DNA of 64,000 nt from Riptortus pedestris (GCA_019009955.1 CM032233.1:64967501-65031500), one strand, 5' to 3'. Shown: positions 34,868 to 46,531, counted from the stretch's first letter. A program made the numbers and translations. The notes: generated by a model not told the origin, from the sequence alone.

Positions 34868-36549
34868 TACTTCGTGATGACAATATTGTCAGCCAGAATA
34901 ATTCTTGATCAAATTTGTCTATAGCTTCAGACCTAATCCCGAAGTTTCCAACTAAAAACACATATTTGTTAGTACATAAAAACGCTGTACAATAAGGTGA
35001 ATAGATTAGTTTTAAGACTTTCCACGAACTGCTCTTGACTGGAAGAAATAGATGTTTCATCTAGACGTCCCCTTCAGTAAAAGTGACTCGTCACGGTCCG
35101 TAATTTCCTCAGTTCATTTCGTAATGGCGTGTGTACATAAAAAAAAAAATGAAATATTTAATATAACCGTTCTAGTGAATGAAGATATTGTTGTCGATAC
35201 ATTTTTGCTATTAACTCGAAAGGAGTTATTTGTATTTTTTTATCCGTTTTTAGTCCTTGAAGACCACTTCTCCTACTTATTTAATATAAAACATTCTATA
35301 TCTCACGTCCAGCTTTAATTCCTAGCGTTAAGGAGAAATAAAAAATTGAATTTTACTTGTGCTGTGTCATTCCTACATGTGGGAAACTTGGTTTATACAG
35401 CTCCTATTCAAGTAGTAATGAATATCCGCATACTATTCCACCTATTTCAATCATAAAAATGAATACTATTTTGACTTCGGAGGAGTACCTCCTTCACCCG
35501 AAACGTAGAACTTGGGCAGGGTATATCTTTTTCACTTAGAACTAGTTGTAAAAGTTTAGAGACGAGGATTTAAAGCTAGGACATGTGAGGAGATGAAACC
35601 ACCTAGTTGTCCGAAGTTACAAATACCTTACCACTTCTCCTTATCCTTATCAGAATCTGCTCAAATGAAAAGATTCAATACTACATGTCCGATTATTTTA
35701 GTAAATGTGCCCCCGAAACGAGTACAAATTTTAAGTGTTCTCAATCAGCCGTAGTAGTACAAAGTGGGCGTTAATAAATAACAATAACATATCTGATTAT
35801 CTGAAATTTAAGGAAGCTAAAGCAAATCAATTTATTATTCAAGTATTTGCATACAACAGCTTGGCAATGTCGGTGAGGGTGTTGATCAGATCACTCACTT
35901 CTTGTCGCGTAATATAATGTATTTGTAAAGTTCGTAAACAAATTAAAATTTTAATTTAATGTTCATTCAGTTGTATAATGAATTATATGACTGGAAACTA
36001 AAATTTTATATACGGATAGATCTATACATAATTTCTCAATGCCCGAACAATTAAATGTATTAGTGTTCAGTGCTGCTGTTTCTTTACACCCTGCTCTTTC
36101 TCAAGATAAATTTGATTCTCCTTTTGAAAATTAATGAAACATTTGTTCTTATGATATTGCGCTGACATTATAATAAATATAAAACTACGCTTAACCGATT
36201 TTTTTCAAAGTATAAACGTAAAACATCACCTCAAGGAATTCACTTTTTAGCCCGACTGGACATGAATACCAATTTTGACCATTGTCTTCACAGTTGGTTA
36301 TATTTTTGGGAGTATTCATGGTGTGAAATGTACAAAAAGCGAGGTGGATATTATTCTTTGTTATTACCTATTATTAATATCCATGATTTGGAGATTTCAG
36401 AAATTAGAAGTATGCTTAATGTGAAGTCTTCAATAGGTGAAACGAGTGCTACTTTCACACGCTGTTTGTAGATGGTTGTTTACTCAACACATTTATGCAG
36501 GAGGGCATGATAAATGAGTATTCACAGAATTGCCTAGTTTGGTGATACT
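34868..36549. other. Spacer with a SINE tail
   Basis: 35740-35786 (CAATCAGCCGTAGTAGTACA, then AAGTGGGCGTTAATAAATAA) is a SINE-1 3' end. Otherwise no repeats or supported genes. Confidence 0.4.
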
Positions 36550-37527
36550 GGCTTAAACAAACCCTCAACCTGGAAACCATCTAAAATTCAAATTGACTTC
36601 AGCCTACATTCGGACAAGAAAAAAAAAATTGTTACCACCAGCTTTAAAGTATGAATTTTTAGAATTAAAGAAATAATTTACGAGTAACGTCTGGGTCTTC
36701 ACAGATGCCTCCAAAATAGAGAGATCATCTTGTGGATGCTCGTGGATTATTGGGAATAACGCAATGAAGTACAATATAGGCTCTGTAAATTCAATTTTAC
36801 CGCTGAGTTGATGGCCATAAGCCAAGATATAAACGACATAGATCAAATGTAACAAGAATCATTCGAAATCGTTTTGGACTCCGAAGTCTTGCCAACCCGA
36901 AGTCACGGAATCACCTCATAGACCTAGTAAAAGGTCAAATACAAAACTCAGAAAAAAATAAACCACTTGTTTGGGTTCCGTCACATTTTGGTTTGGAGGG
37001 TAATGAAATGGCGGACTTGGAAGCTCGTAGTGCTCGAGAAGATGGAACTACAGTAACCTTCATCTCCCCAGACGATTGGAAACAAGAGTTTCAAAAGGTC
37101 ATATTTCTAAGGTGGAAGTCAGACTGATCGAAAAAAACATGACAACAAACTGCGACAAATCAAAGAAATTACCGAGCGTTAGAACACTGCAAGTAGAAAA
37201 ATCCGAAAAGAGGAGGTCGTTCTTGCCCGTTTCCGAATTGGACACACAAAATTATTTATTGAAGGGCTTATTCCCACCAACCTGCGATTGTTGTAATGTC
37301 CATCTTACCGTCTCACATCTTCTCCTCAATTATAAGAAATACGACCTTCCAAAAAGAGCTTTGAACCTTAAACCGACCCTAAAAGAACTCCTTAGAGACG
37401 ATGAAGACAACATAAAAGGTTTTTTGTATTATTAACTGAAACTTGTTTGTTCCAAGAAATATAGAACCACCTACCGCTAATGACAATAGTAGATGCGGTA
37501 TATTGTAATAAATAAATAAATAATAAA
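36550..37527 (+). pseudogene. Non-LTR retrotransposon (jockey/I-type): RNase H and 3' end, decayed
   Basis: Joining frames by eye gives an RNase H domain: WVFTDASK (about 36690-36714, first catalytic Asp), TAELMAI (about 36800, Glu), FEIVLDSE (about 36860-36883, Asp), and VWVPSHFGLEGNEMADLEAR (about 36968-37027, final Asp). It is followed by ARFRIGHTK (about 37230) and a Cys-Cys-His tail, CDCCNVHLTVSHLLLN (about 37283-37330), in which the last expected Cys is Tyr. At least three frameshifts and several stops break it. A 119-codon frame at 37076-37435 is the largest surviving piece. The element ends in AATAAATAAATAAATAATAA (37507-37527), the TAA-type tail of I/jockey-like elements. Reverse transcriptase lies outside or is lost. 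Confidence 0.88.
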
Positions 37528-38460
37528 CCCTCAGGGCTTGTTCTTTCTGTAATGGATATCTTTCTGGAATATATTTAAGAAGCCTCAATAAGCACAAGTA
37601 CTAAATAATTCAGCCATGGCACCTTAGAAGATATTTCCTGTATCGTATTACTGTGTGGGGCTCTTGAGCATTCATTATTATTAAATGAAGTGATAAAATG
37701 CAAAAAAGTTGTAAAAACAAAATTGTATTACACACTACATAAACGAGGATTCATTATAAATACATAAAATTGATTCTAAACCTTTCCAGGTATTTGCCTG
37801 TTCGTGGAACTGACAAAGTTTTGTATTGAAATTACATTGTTTCCTATGAATGTAAAGTTTTCATTATGCATGTCTATAATTTTCATGTGGGATTAAAACA
37901 TACATCAGCCTAAAATACTATTTCAAGGCTTTACCTTTGTTGAACAGATTCATTCTACGGAGGTTTGAATAAGCACCTCCATTCGAGCGAGCCAACTGTA
38001 GATAATTGCAACGGTTTGTTTTCAAATTATATTCTTTTTTCTCCATCTGAGATACACTTTTGATGCTTAGAGCATCCGGTGCAAATTACTTGTATAAATT
38101 ATTAGGAATACGATGTAATTATACTTTATTTGTTAAAAAAGGGGAAAATAGCCTGAGGGATACAATACGGTAATTTGGGTCTGAGAGGGCAAAGCAACAT
38201 ATCTTCATTAAGTAGGGCCTTTTTGCTGGTAGTAGTAAAAATGTTTTATGGCTGGTTTCGGGCTTTCTACCCTCTTTCATACCCACTAAATAATTATATG
38301 AAACGTAAGGGTGGCCTCCACATGCTGTGTCTATTGGTTCAAGGCAATGATCCTTCTAATCCTTTATCATACTTGAGGGCTACTAGAATTGAACTTGATT
38401 CTAGTGCATTCAGTCTGTATAGTATCAACACAAATCATTGACTTCATTAGTTAATCTTAA
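37528..38460. other. Spacer
   Basis: No recurrent repeat or coding signal was recognised. Confidence 0.4.
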
Positions 38461-38932
38461 TTTTAAAAATACAAATAAATAAATCAAATTTTGAGGGAAT
38501 AATTCATATCAATAATAAGCAAATTTGTCAGTAATTAAATTCGGCAAGAATACATTTTTGTTACATGTTTTACGTAAAAATTAATTCCCGTCTGTCCATT
38601 TGTATGACTGTATATACGCTTATTACTCAATTACTTCCAAACTGCTTAATGGTCTTCAATGAAGTTTTAAAATAAAACTCACAATGTATGTTAATAATAA
38701 AAAGCTAATCTGGCTAGTTAATGAATTCAAAATGATTTGCTACTATTTTTGAATCCAGCGATTGAACATTAGTTTTACTTAAAATACAATTTCACGAAAT
38801 AGCGAAAAATTGTTTATGCTGCAATAGTCAATAATCAGTAACTTAGACGTAATACAGTTAAGTAGTTCTTAGAGATAAAGGGTTTACTACGAATAAAATA
38901 TTATACGTACCGTGCTGTGTCATATAAAAGCC
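38461..38932 (+). repeat. Dispersed repeat E, copy 2
   Basis: Collinear with 32190-32704 at roughly 80% by eye and likewise continuous with an HX 3' end. Confidence 0.75.
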
Positions 38933-40116
38933 CGTCATGCAGGGGCTCCGTAAAATAAGCAGATTTCCCTTCGAGAAGTGTTAGAATAGTACCTACTATT
39001 ACAGTTATATACTGGTAACACTTAACACAACCGTGAATATTAATTAAATAAATACCAACGGCAATGAGAAATCTTTCAGTCAATTTTTATAACCACTCAA
39101 CGGATTGTAAACAAACACGTCTGCCAACCTCTCAGAGCTGAACAGATAGATAAAAATATTCTTCACCCAAAAGAAAAACAATTAATGAAATATATCAGAA
39201 TATATCATAGTAATTTTATTGAAAACTATTTACTATATCTAGTACTGTAATTTATAATGATTCCGAATAATATTTGTCTCAATCAGTCAAATTTTATTAG
39301 TCCAAGAACTTAAGACTGGGGGAGGTCAAAAGAACTTTTTAGCATGTATCTCGTATAATAAAGGTTTCTTGAAAACAATATTTGGTATTTAAGCTTCAAA
39401 TTAAGGAATCTATTATATAATGGAGTATTGTTTATATGACATGAGTAGAAGTAGGGGTTTGTTAAAGGCTGAAAACTAAAAAATGCAAATATCTCAATTA
39501 ATATTCAAGATAGAGAATAAATGTATATAACAATACTTATGGTACATTAAATCTGCAATAAGATTGGTTATATTCAACTTTTTAATCCTAAGTATAGTAA
39601 CGGATATACTTTGAATTTTCGAAAATTGACTAAGGGTGAACAAAGGTAGGTTTACAGGGGAGCGGAAAAAAAATTGAAAACTTCTCCGTATATGTTAGAG
39701 AAATAAAAGATTTTTATAGTACCTTTATTGTCAACAATCAAAAGATCTATAGAATATTGGCATTTTTATCCAATGCATAGGAAACGGAAATGTCCTCTAT
39801 AACTATAAAATAAAACAGTTTAAATGATATGCAGCAAAACATATTGTTTATTTAATTTAATTGGAGTACAAGGCATTAAAGGAGCATACCTAAGATTTTT
39901 TAAACTAACATTATTTGGGACATATTACATTGTCCCATGTTGGCTGGTTTTCAATCCGACGTATAAGTGACATATTTGGAATTTTCGAAATTTCTCCCCC
40001 CATCCACTTGTCCGATTTCAGCCGTCTTTAGTTTTACATATAAGGCTCAAATATCGAGTTAAAGATTAAAGTTTGATAAAGATCCAACAAAACATTGCGA
40101 CCGCTAGAGCGGTAAC

Positions 40117-40166
<50 letters not shown>
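38933..40166 (-). mobile_element. HX element, long subfamily, 5' block missing, with internal insertion
   Basis: 3' end AAAGCCCGTCATGCAGGGGC (38931), a complete long 3' region, core to about 39630, an extra segment of about 320 bp (39630-39950), core again from ATCCGACGTATAAGTGACAT, then TA at 40119-40166. The 5' block does not follow. Confidence 0.9.
40119..40166. repeat. (TA)n microsatellite at HX edge
   Basis: About 48 bp of TA. Unrelated sequence replaces the HX 5' block to its right. Confidence 0.95.
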
Positions 40167-40170
<4 letters not shown>

Positions 40171-41617
40171 TCATGTAAAAATATTGCAATATTCTCTTTA
40201 CAAATAATTACTACGTAATTAGTTAAAAATAAATTAACTCTAAGAAAGTTTTTTTTTATTGATGTTTTTTTGAAATATTCATTTTTGAGATTCGTTCAAG
40301 AATACTTTTGCATTATTTCGTTTTAAATACTTTTTTTTTAATCAGAATCCATTCCTTTTCCTGTATACTTGTTTCAAATATACTTTTGTTTGGTACAACT
40401 TTTATGTCGCAGCATTTTTCAATAAAATGGTCCATATCTGAAATAAACATTTGTGTTTTTTACAGCTAAACGATGCCACAAATCGAAAAATTCACCGATA
40501 TAAGCTCGCTTTAGAATTTGATTTTTACTAGAATCCGTCATAAAAAGCAGGGCATTCCCTCGAAAATTCTAAAGTTATGGTTGATAGAGAAGTACTGGAG
40601 AAGGTTTCGAGATAGCGTATTGACTGAAAGGATTCTTCAGGGGATACAATTAGGGCAAAGCAAGTCTCAGACTTTTATTAATACAATTGTAGATTTTAAG
40701 GGGAGTGGCAGGGGAACCAGGTGCACCCTGTATTAGTCTAAGATCCTTACTGTTGTATAGATATTAAGGTTCAGTAGGCTAAAAAACTATTCTTGATAAT
40801 GGGTAAAAATAAGTCATCAAACTAGTACTCGAAGAATTCTAAAGGCTGTATAATTCATTCTTGTTTCTATACCTGCAACAAACATTAGGCATTCCGAATT
40901 AATAATTAGTTGTTTTCAATTTTATTATGTATCTAGTTTTAGTTGTTTACAATTTAAATATATGTTATCCTTATCAAAAAATATTATAATTCACTTGTCA
41001 CTCGACTTAAAATCAGAATTATCAGCATATTATTAATATATTTCAGAATTTATTATAAATCCTTTAAAAGGTAATTCAAGACCAACTAACAAGGTAATTG
41101 AATATTTAACAAGGAATTCCCCTCCCCTCCCCCACTTAATTACTCTTGTTAGGGAGGGCGATAAGAATACTAGTTGTTTTTGGACTAAACACGCAATAAA
41201 CAAACATACCTTAATATAATGAAGTTGATAACTAAAGAGCCCCTAATTTTAATTCTTGATTTCTTGTCAGTGGTAGCAGTAGCAATTTATTTATGACAAT
41301 GATATATTTTCTAAAAGATCAGTATTATACCAAAACAAAATATTTTAATAATAAAATAAATCAACATGTTTCTGATTAAATTATAATTCAAAAAATATTG
41401 AGTTTAATTTTTTAAACTGTAATGCTTATATATTTTGAAACAGACAATTTACATAATAAAAATATAAAGGCATTATAGACTTAAGATATGAGGCTATAAA
41501 TATAGTAGTTTAAGAATGTATGATAAAATTTATAATATGTTGATCAATTAAAAATTACGTAGATTAGAACATAAAATCTTAAATGATGAAACACCGAAAA
41601 TATTTTCAATGTCATAA
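40167..41617. other. AT-rich spacer
   Basis: T runs near 40252 and 40332. A C-rich patch near 41110. No repeat partner. The frame at 40518-40736 has no recognised domain. Confidence 0.4.
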
Positions 41618-42352
41618 TGTTTGGTATTTAAGCTTAAAAAAAAAGTAGTTCATTATATAACTGCTTATTGTTATTATCACATGAATAAGAGCATATGTAG
41701 AACATTATATTTTCAATAAGATTGTTTCTATACAATTTTTCGATCCGTCACGTAATAACGGAGATACTAAGAATTTTTAAAAAATATCCTTTGTTTTAAA
41801 ATACATTAAAGAACTTGAAATATGAGGGTTGTGTAACGCAAAACAGTAATTCTATCCAAAATGTGTAAGTAGTATACCATGTACCATAAAAATTTATGTA
41901 TTATGAATCCTTAAGATAGAAACCGGTTTCCCATCATTTAAAAAGCATGACATCCTTTAATAAATTTAAAATATATAATAAAGCATATTAATAAATTAAA
42001 ATACATGTTATATATTTAAGGTTTTATTAAGTTTGTATAAAACTAATTTATTACTTAAAATTATTAAACAGATAGATTTTTGTAATAGTATTAGTTGAAT
42101 TGCAGAACATTTTATACTGGAAGTATTTTATAAGTTCACTATTTAATAATATGAAAATAAATTAATTGAAATAATATTAGTGACATTCTTATATAAAACG
42201 AAAAATATTTGACGTATCCTGTTATGCATTTAAATGTTTAATGGAAATAATAGGGATTTTCAAAACTCTCCTTCTAAAGTCCCCCTCCTCCTGGTCTGAT
42301 CATTAACAAACATGATCTTTAGTTTTAATAATTAATAGGTTTAATAATTAAT
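41618..42352 (-). mobile_element. HX element interrupted by about 470 bp
   Basis: GTTTGGTATTTAAGCTTAAA to ATAACGGAGATACTAAGAAT (about 41775), an unrelated AT-rich insert holding repeat F, then core again at GGGATTTTCAAAACTCTCC (42252) to about 42352. No termini. Confidence 0.75.
42056..42246 (+). repeat. Dispersed repeat F, copy 1
   Basis: Near-identical to 46743-46931; shared runs include TTTATACTGGAAG, ATATGAAAATAAATTAATTG and AAACGAAAAATATTTGACGT. Non-coding. Confidence 0.9.
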
Positions 42353-42751
42353 TGATTTTGTTTTATACATTTCTCCAGGAACAATGTGTGGAGCAAGTAA
42401 TTTGCGTAGAAATATTGATATGCTCAACAACAACAATTCATTCCAATTTGAACTATCAGGTACCTCATCTGGAAAAATGAATTAAAATCTATGTTAATAT
42501 TTTGTTCTTAATAACTGAAATCTATGCATAATGCACAGGAGGCGGGAAATATGACAATTTGGAGGACAGTGAAGACTTACATGAAAAATTAATTTTATTA
42601 TTAACAAATGCCAACAACGGGTATTAACCCTAAACACTGGGACGGGTAAATGTCATATATCAAATATTGTGCAAAGTAAAGCCTTGCCAAAAAAATACCA
42701 CCAACATTTAGCCTCAAATCAATTCCCGGGTGAAGCCGGGTATCTGAGCTA

Positions 42752-42752
<1 letters not shown>
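42353..42752 (+). mobile_element. Helitron 3' end, family 1, second copy
   Basis: Matches 19246-19481 from about 42530. The terminus has an intact hairpin CCCGG-GTGAAG-CCGGG (42725-42740), then 8 nt, then CTAG (42749-42752) followed by T: the canonical Helitron 3' structure. The left limit is uncertain. Confidence 0.85.
42384..42485 (+). pseudogene. Short peptide frame, possibly Helitron-like N-terminal domain
   Basis: A 33-codon frame after an acceptor-like TTTCTCCAG contains NNNNSFQFELSG, which faintly resembles the FxFxxxG region of Helitron-like N-terminal domains. Too short to rely on. Its place just inside a Helitron remnant is the only support. Confidence 0.2.

Positions 42753-42804
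<52 letters not shown>
42753..42804. repeat. (TA)n microsatellite after Helitron CTAG end
   Basis: About 52 bp of TA between the Helitron end and an HX core on the minus strand. Confidence 0.95.
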
Positions 42805-42805
<1 letters not shown>

Positions 42806-43339
42806 CATATATGTAAATATATACTCCCTCGTCAACCCCCCCCCGCCTCTTCCTGTTTGGATTTCTTTCAATCACAAATATGCTCTATAGCGTTGAATAA
42901 AACTGCTAAATATCGAGTGTGGTGTAATAATAAACATTTTCCGGACAAAAACGTTAAACCTTAATTGATGACGTCATCGCACAACTAATTTTCATGTATC
43001 TCGCATATTAAAGTAAAGGTCTCATGGAAACAATATTTGGTCTGTAAGCTGAGATTAAAGGGGTTTAGTTTATAACAGCTTATTGTTACTTGAGTAGTGG
43101 GGGTTTACCGAAGGCACAAAACTAAGCATTTCAAGTATCTAAATAAATTACGTTTGAAATAAGATTAATTCTATACACTTTTTCGATGCAACTTATAACA
43201 ACGGAGGAATTTCGAATTTTCGAAATTCTCCTCCTCTAAGCCCTCCCCCGGTCCGATTTTAGCTGTTAACGAACTTGATCTTTAGTTTTTCATGAATCGC
43301 TTATATATCGAGTTTGATGACGAAAAACAATAATTCCGA

Positions 43340-43675
43340 GTTGGAGGGAGAAAAAACGTCCAATTCTTCACAATTTTTTTTCCCACACATTTTTATTTCA
43401 GCGCTATGAGCTTTCGAAGACTATTGTCTCCATCTTCAGAGCTACACATGAAAAACAATGACACCAATAAAATCTCTATACATTACAACAGGGTCATTAA
43501 TCATATTAATATCAATAAATAAAAATACAAAATAAATATCTAACAGAAATGAAAATAATAAAAGGACTTAAGTCAAATCCTAAAATAAATAAATAAATAA
43601 AACATTTGTGAAGAATTGGATGGTTTTTCTATCTCCAAGTAAAAATATTCTTCATTTCCAACAACACTGCTGCGG
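43340..43675. mobile_element. Foldback element (Penelope-like by motif), 336 bp, 11-bp target duplication
   Basis: Identical AATAATTCCGA flanks at 43329-43339 and 43676-43686. Inverted arms 43341-43373 and 43606-43638 match at about 29 of 33 positions (CCAATTCTTCACAA is exact). It carries a hammerhead-like core on the minus strand and short (AAAT)n repeats near 43580. It lies inside an HX copy. Confidence 0.85.
43411..43439 (-). ncRNA. Hammerhead-like motif in foldback
   Basis: On the minus strand: CUGAAGA, U, then GGAGAC-AAUA-GUCUUC (6-bp stem with one G-U), then GAAAG. The stem is excellent, but one extra U sits between the core and the stem. Flanking AGCU/AGCG may form part of helix I. 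Confidence 0.4.
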
Positions 43676-43842
43676 AATAATTCCGACTGCTAGAGCGGTA
43701 ACTATATATATAGTTTTGAATAGAACTCATTTTTGTCATGTCTTGCGTAGGATAAATGGAAATTAGAAGAAATGCTTCAAAAATCGCGTCATGAGTACGA
43801 CCTCAATAATTTATTTTCCTTTAGGGAAATCTGCTAAAACAA

Positions 43843-44323
43843 GAATATTGAGAAGGAAAATCTCCAGCAGGGCCGAGACAATCTCTCTATTTAATTCTAA
43901 GGGCAAGATTATTACAATAAAATATAATTCGCCATCCATCAATCTTCATAGTTGTAATGATGGAAAAGAACATGGATTCAAAAGTTGGAAGAAAAGAATA
44001 ATGTTAATTCATTCTAGTCATGCGTCGAGAAGAGTAATGTTTCAATTAGGGCTGGTTGGAAATGAGGGAGGAGTTAGGGAACTAGGAAGGAGTTAAACTT
44101 GGTAGTTGGCTTCGTCCAGAGACCCAGTCGGCAGCCCAACATCTAGTCCTGCTTAACTCTTAATCCTCACAGCCCTCCAGTTAGAACAGATAAAAGCATG
44201 TTTCGTACACTCCAAAAGCTACTCCTAAATTCATGTACTCTCTCATCGGGGAAAGATGTGCTCACTGTTTTGTCAGAAACCATTATGATATTTGCAAGAT
44301 TTAATATTCATCACTGACTAAAG
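43843..44323. other. Spacer
   Basis: No repeat or coding signal recognised. An open frame overlapping the HX end (43791-44096) has no known domain. Confidence 0.35.
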
Positions 44324-44422
44324 AGAAATCAGCTATAGGTTTGAGGTTTTTGAGTTTGTCGATCCTATTCAGGAGATTACAAAAATGAAGTCCATTAAAA
44401 TCTTAAAAGCTATATATATAAT
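44324..44422 (+). mobile_element. HX 5' block, left half of a palindrome split by a Helitron
   Basis: GAAATCAGCTATAGGTTTGAG, then GTCGATCCTATTCAGGAGAT and AAAAGCTATATATATA. The stretch 44356-44418 is the inverted partner of 45896-45955. Confidence 0.85.
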
Positions 44423-44483
44423 TCTACTGTACGTGTGTATGTCGCTGAACTCCTAAACGGCTGGACCGATTTGAATGAATTTT

Positions 44484-44601
44484 AGCAGATTTCCCTTCAG
44501 GGAAATCAGCTATTGAGGTCGTACTCATGACGCGAGTTTCAAAAAATTTCTTCACATGTCGATCGATCCTACCCAGGAGATGTCTAAAATGAGGTCCGTT
44601 C

Positions 44602-44663
<62 letters not shown>

Positions 44664-45320
44664 CTGTTAACGCTCTAGTGTTTAATTTTTGTTTGATCGT
44701 TACGAAACTCGATATTTAACCGTTTCATGTAAAAAGACAGATCAAGTTCGTTAATGGCTGAAATCGTACCAGAGGGAGGGGGGGGAGTTTAGAGGGGGGG
44801 ATTTTCGAAAATTCGAAATATCTCCGTTATTATGCATCGGATCGAAAAACCATAGAACCAATCTTATTGCAAATTAAATTTACTATAAATATTGTTATAT
44901 GCACTTATTCTCTATCTTGAATATTAACCGAGATATTTGCATTTTTATGAAGTCTGTGGTCGGGTGTTGTTCGGGTTATTTCGGCCGTGCTCGGCTATGG
45001 GGGAAGCTTCTAACCTAACCTGTCCTTTCTATCCTTACCTAACCTTCGTTACTTTGTGAGATTTATGCAAATACGGTCTGTTCATCCACCCCCCCCCTTC
45101 TTTAGTTCTTGGACTACTAAAATTTGAGTTATTAAAATATAAATTATTCTTACAATTCAGTAGCCGTTTCAGTTGGGAGTTTATTAAAATTAACTGAAAG
45201 ATTTCTCATTACCGTTTGTATTTACTTATGGTGGTGTTGTGTTACCAGTATGCATATTTCTCTATTGCTAAACTTCACATAGGGAATCTGCTTAGTTTAC
45301 GCAGCCCCTGCGTGACGGAC
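44484..45320 (+). mobile_element. HX element with both ends, nested in a Helitron T run
   Basis: Begins AGCAGATTTCCC after TTT and ends CCCCTGCGTGACGGAC before TTTTTT. TA tract at 44608-44659, core at 44700-44950. A GC-rich foreign segment (44949-45055) interrupts the core's T run. The intact Helitron sequence on both sides fixes the HX termini. Confidence 0.95.
44608..44659. repeat. (TA)n microsatellite inside HX
   Basis: About 52 bp of TA at the standard position. Confidence 0.95.
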
Positions 45321-45858
45321 TTTTTTCGTATGCGGTTGGGTGACGCTTTGGATGGTTTAGATTCACAAATCAGTCCGGCAGATAGAGCAGGAGTGGGGGT
45401 TGGAAGGGAGGCCTAAAATTAAAAATAGTAATATTTCGTTTCCTATTGGGGTTTCGGCAAATATGCACAGGATAAAAGTTGTTTATTTCGTTATCAAGAG
45501 TAACTTTAGTTATATTCACTTTTGTCGTATAACAAAGTGTAAACGAGATATACACTTACAGTGGGAGCCAACAGTTTTATTGGACACTAACGGTTGAACC
45601 AAACTTTTCAAAACTCTGTATGTAAACTAGGATTAATTCTTCCATGATTAAAAGCTATATCAATATTTTTAGGTTCGAACGGAAGTGGGGATTATAAGGG
45701 AGATATGAATAAAAAATTCGCGATATTTCATTTTCTAATTGTTTTTAGGCAAACGTGCACAAAACAAAAGTTGTTTTTTGTTTTAAACACAATATTATTA
45801 AATTTAATATCGTAATCGCTTGAAATATCAAGCAGGACAACGTTTGTCGGGTCCACTA

Positions 45859-45859
<1 letters not shown>

Positions 45860-45902
<43 letters not shown>

Positions 45903-46013
45903 CTTTTAATAGTCTTCATTTTTGTTATCTCCTGAATAGGATCGACAGTTGAAGAAACCTATTGAAAATAGTGTCGTGAGTACAACCTCAACAGATGATT
46001 TCCCCTTAGTCAG
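45860..46013 (-). mobile_element. HX TA tract and 5' block, right half of the palindrome
   Basis: TA at 45860-45900, then AGCTTTTAATAGTC, TTCATTTTTGTTATCTCCTG, AATAGGATCGACAG and GTGAGTACAACCTCAACAGA. It mirrors 44324-44422. Confidence 0.85.
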
Positions 46014-46492
46014 TGCTGATCACAAGATCTTGCAAATATCATAATGACTGGTTAAGGCATGGGTACATCTACAACGCAAGTTGAAGGTATAAACGCAATT
46101 TCAATTCCCACAAAGGGAGAACATTAGTTCACGAAATCGTTAAAAGAGCGCGCTATTGTCCCTATGATTATAGATCAGCGGGAGCCTTAAGAGTATATGC
46201 GTCTCTCAGCTCCCGTCCACCGGCAGTCTGACAATGTGAACTGGTCACAGGTCTGTCCGTGTAAAATGGGGCCCGTCTGTCTACTAGTGACAACTCATTC
46301 CAGGCCCTCCTTGGTTAACGGGGGTTGTACGTCGAGCTGATCACTCACTACTTAAAAACCAGGATCACGAATCCCTGGTGTCTCGCTCAGGGGTGTCTAA
46401 GGATTTTAAAGGTCTGTAATGCCAACCAAATATATACAAATATTACGTATATCCTAGCAATCACAATTTGACAATCCGTTTTAAAATTCATC
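46014..46492. other. Spacer with a possible second-type SINE
   Basis: 46050-46140 (GACTGGTTAAGGCATGGGTA, then TTTCAATTCCCAC and GAGAACATTAGTT) parallels the tRNA-like repeat at 62254-62370 in word order but is weak. The remainder (46150-46400) is GC-richer and unassigned. Confidence 0.35.
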
Positions 46493-46531
46493 CTAAAGAG
46501 AAATTACCTACTGAGGTTGTACTTATGACGT
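46493..46531 (+). mobile_element. HX 5' block fragment
   Basis: AAAGAGAAATTACCTACTGA, then GGTTGTACTTATGACG. It stops at the foldback arm. Confidence 0.6.

Larger units (their letters stand above)
42830..43842 (-). mobile_element. HX element, duplicated-core subfamily, split by a foldback
   Basis: First module at about 42830-42910, 3' region words GTATCTCGCATATTAAAGT, second module at about 43120-43330, foldback 43340-43675, then CTAGAGCGGTAACTATATAT and the 5' block to CCTTTAGGGAAATCTGCTAA. No 3' terminus. Confidence 0.88.
44423..45859 (+). mobile_element. Helitron family 2, both ends, interrupted by an HX element
   Basis: 5' end TCTACTGTACGTGTGTATGT, then AACGGCTGGACCGATTTGAA, a motif typical of insect Helitron 5' ends. 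3' end: hairpin-forming GGACAACGTTTGTCGGGTCC, AC, CTAG (45856-45859), then T. Internal modules around 45390-45500 and 45670-45780 are diverged duplicates (AACGGAAGTGGGG; ATATTTCATTTTCTAATTG against ATATTTCGTTTCCTATTGG). An HX copy occupies 44484-45320. It encodes no Rep/helicase, so it is non-autonomous. Confidence 0.85.

Noticed and set aside
40518..40736. 72-codon frame with VEKYWRRF-like basic residues
   Set aside because: No domain match that I can defend, and no frame continuation upstream or downstream.
45010..45055. CCTAACCTAACC words as an insect telomere (TTAGG) insertion
   Set aside because: Only about two consecutive units, followed by imperfect words. This is too little to call an interstitial telomere.
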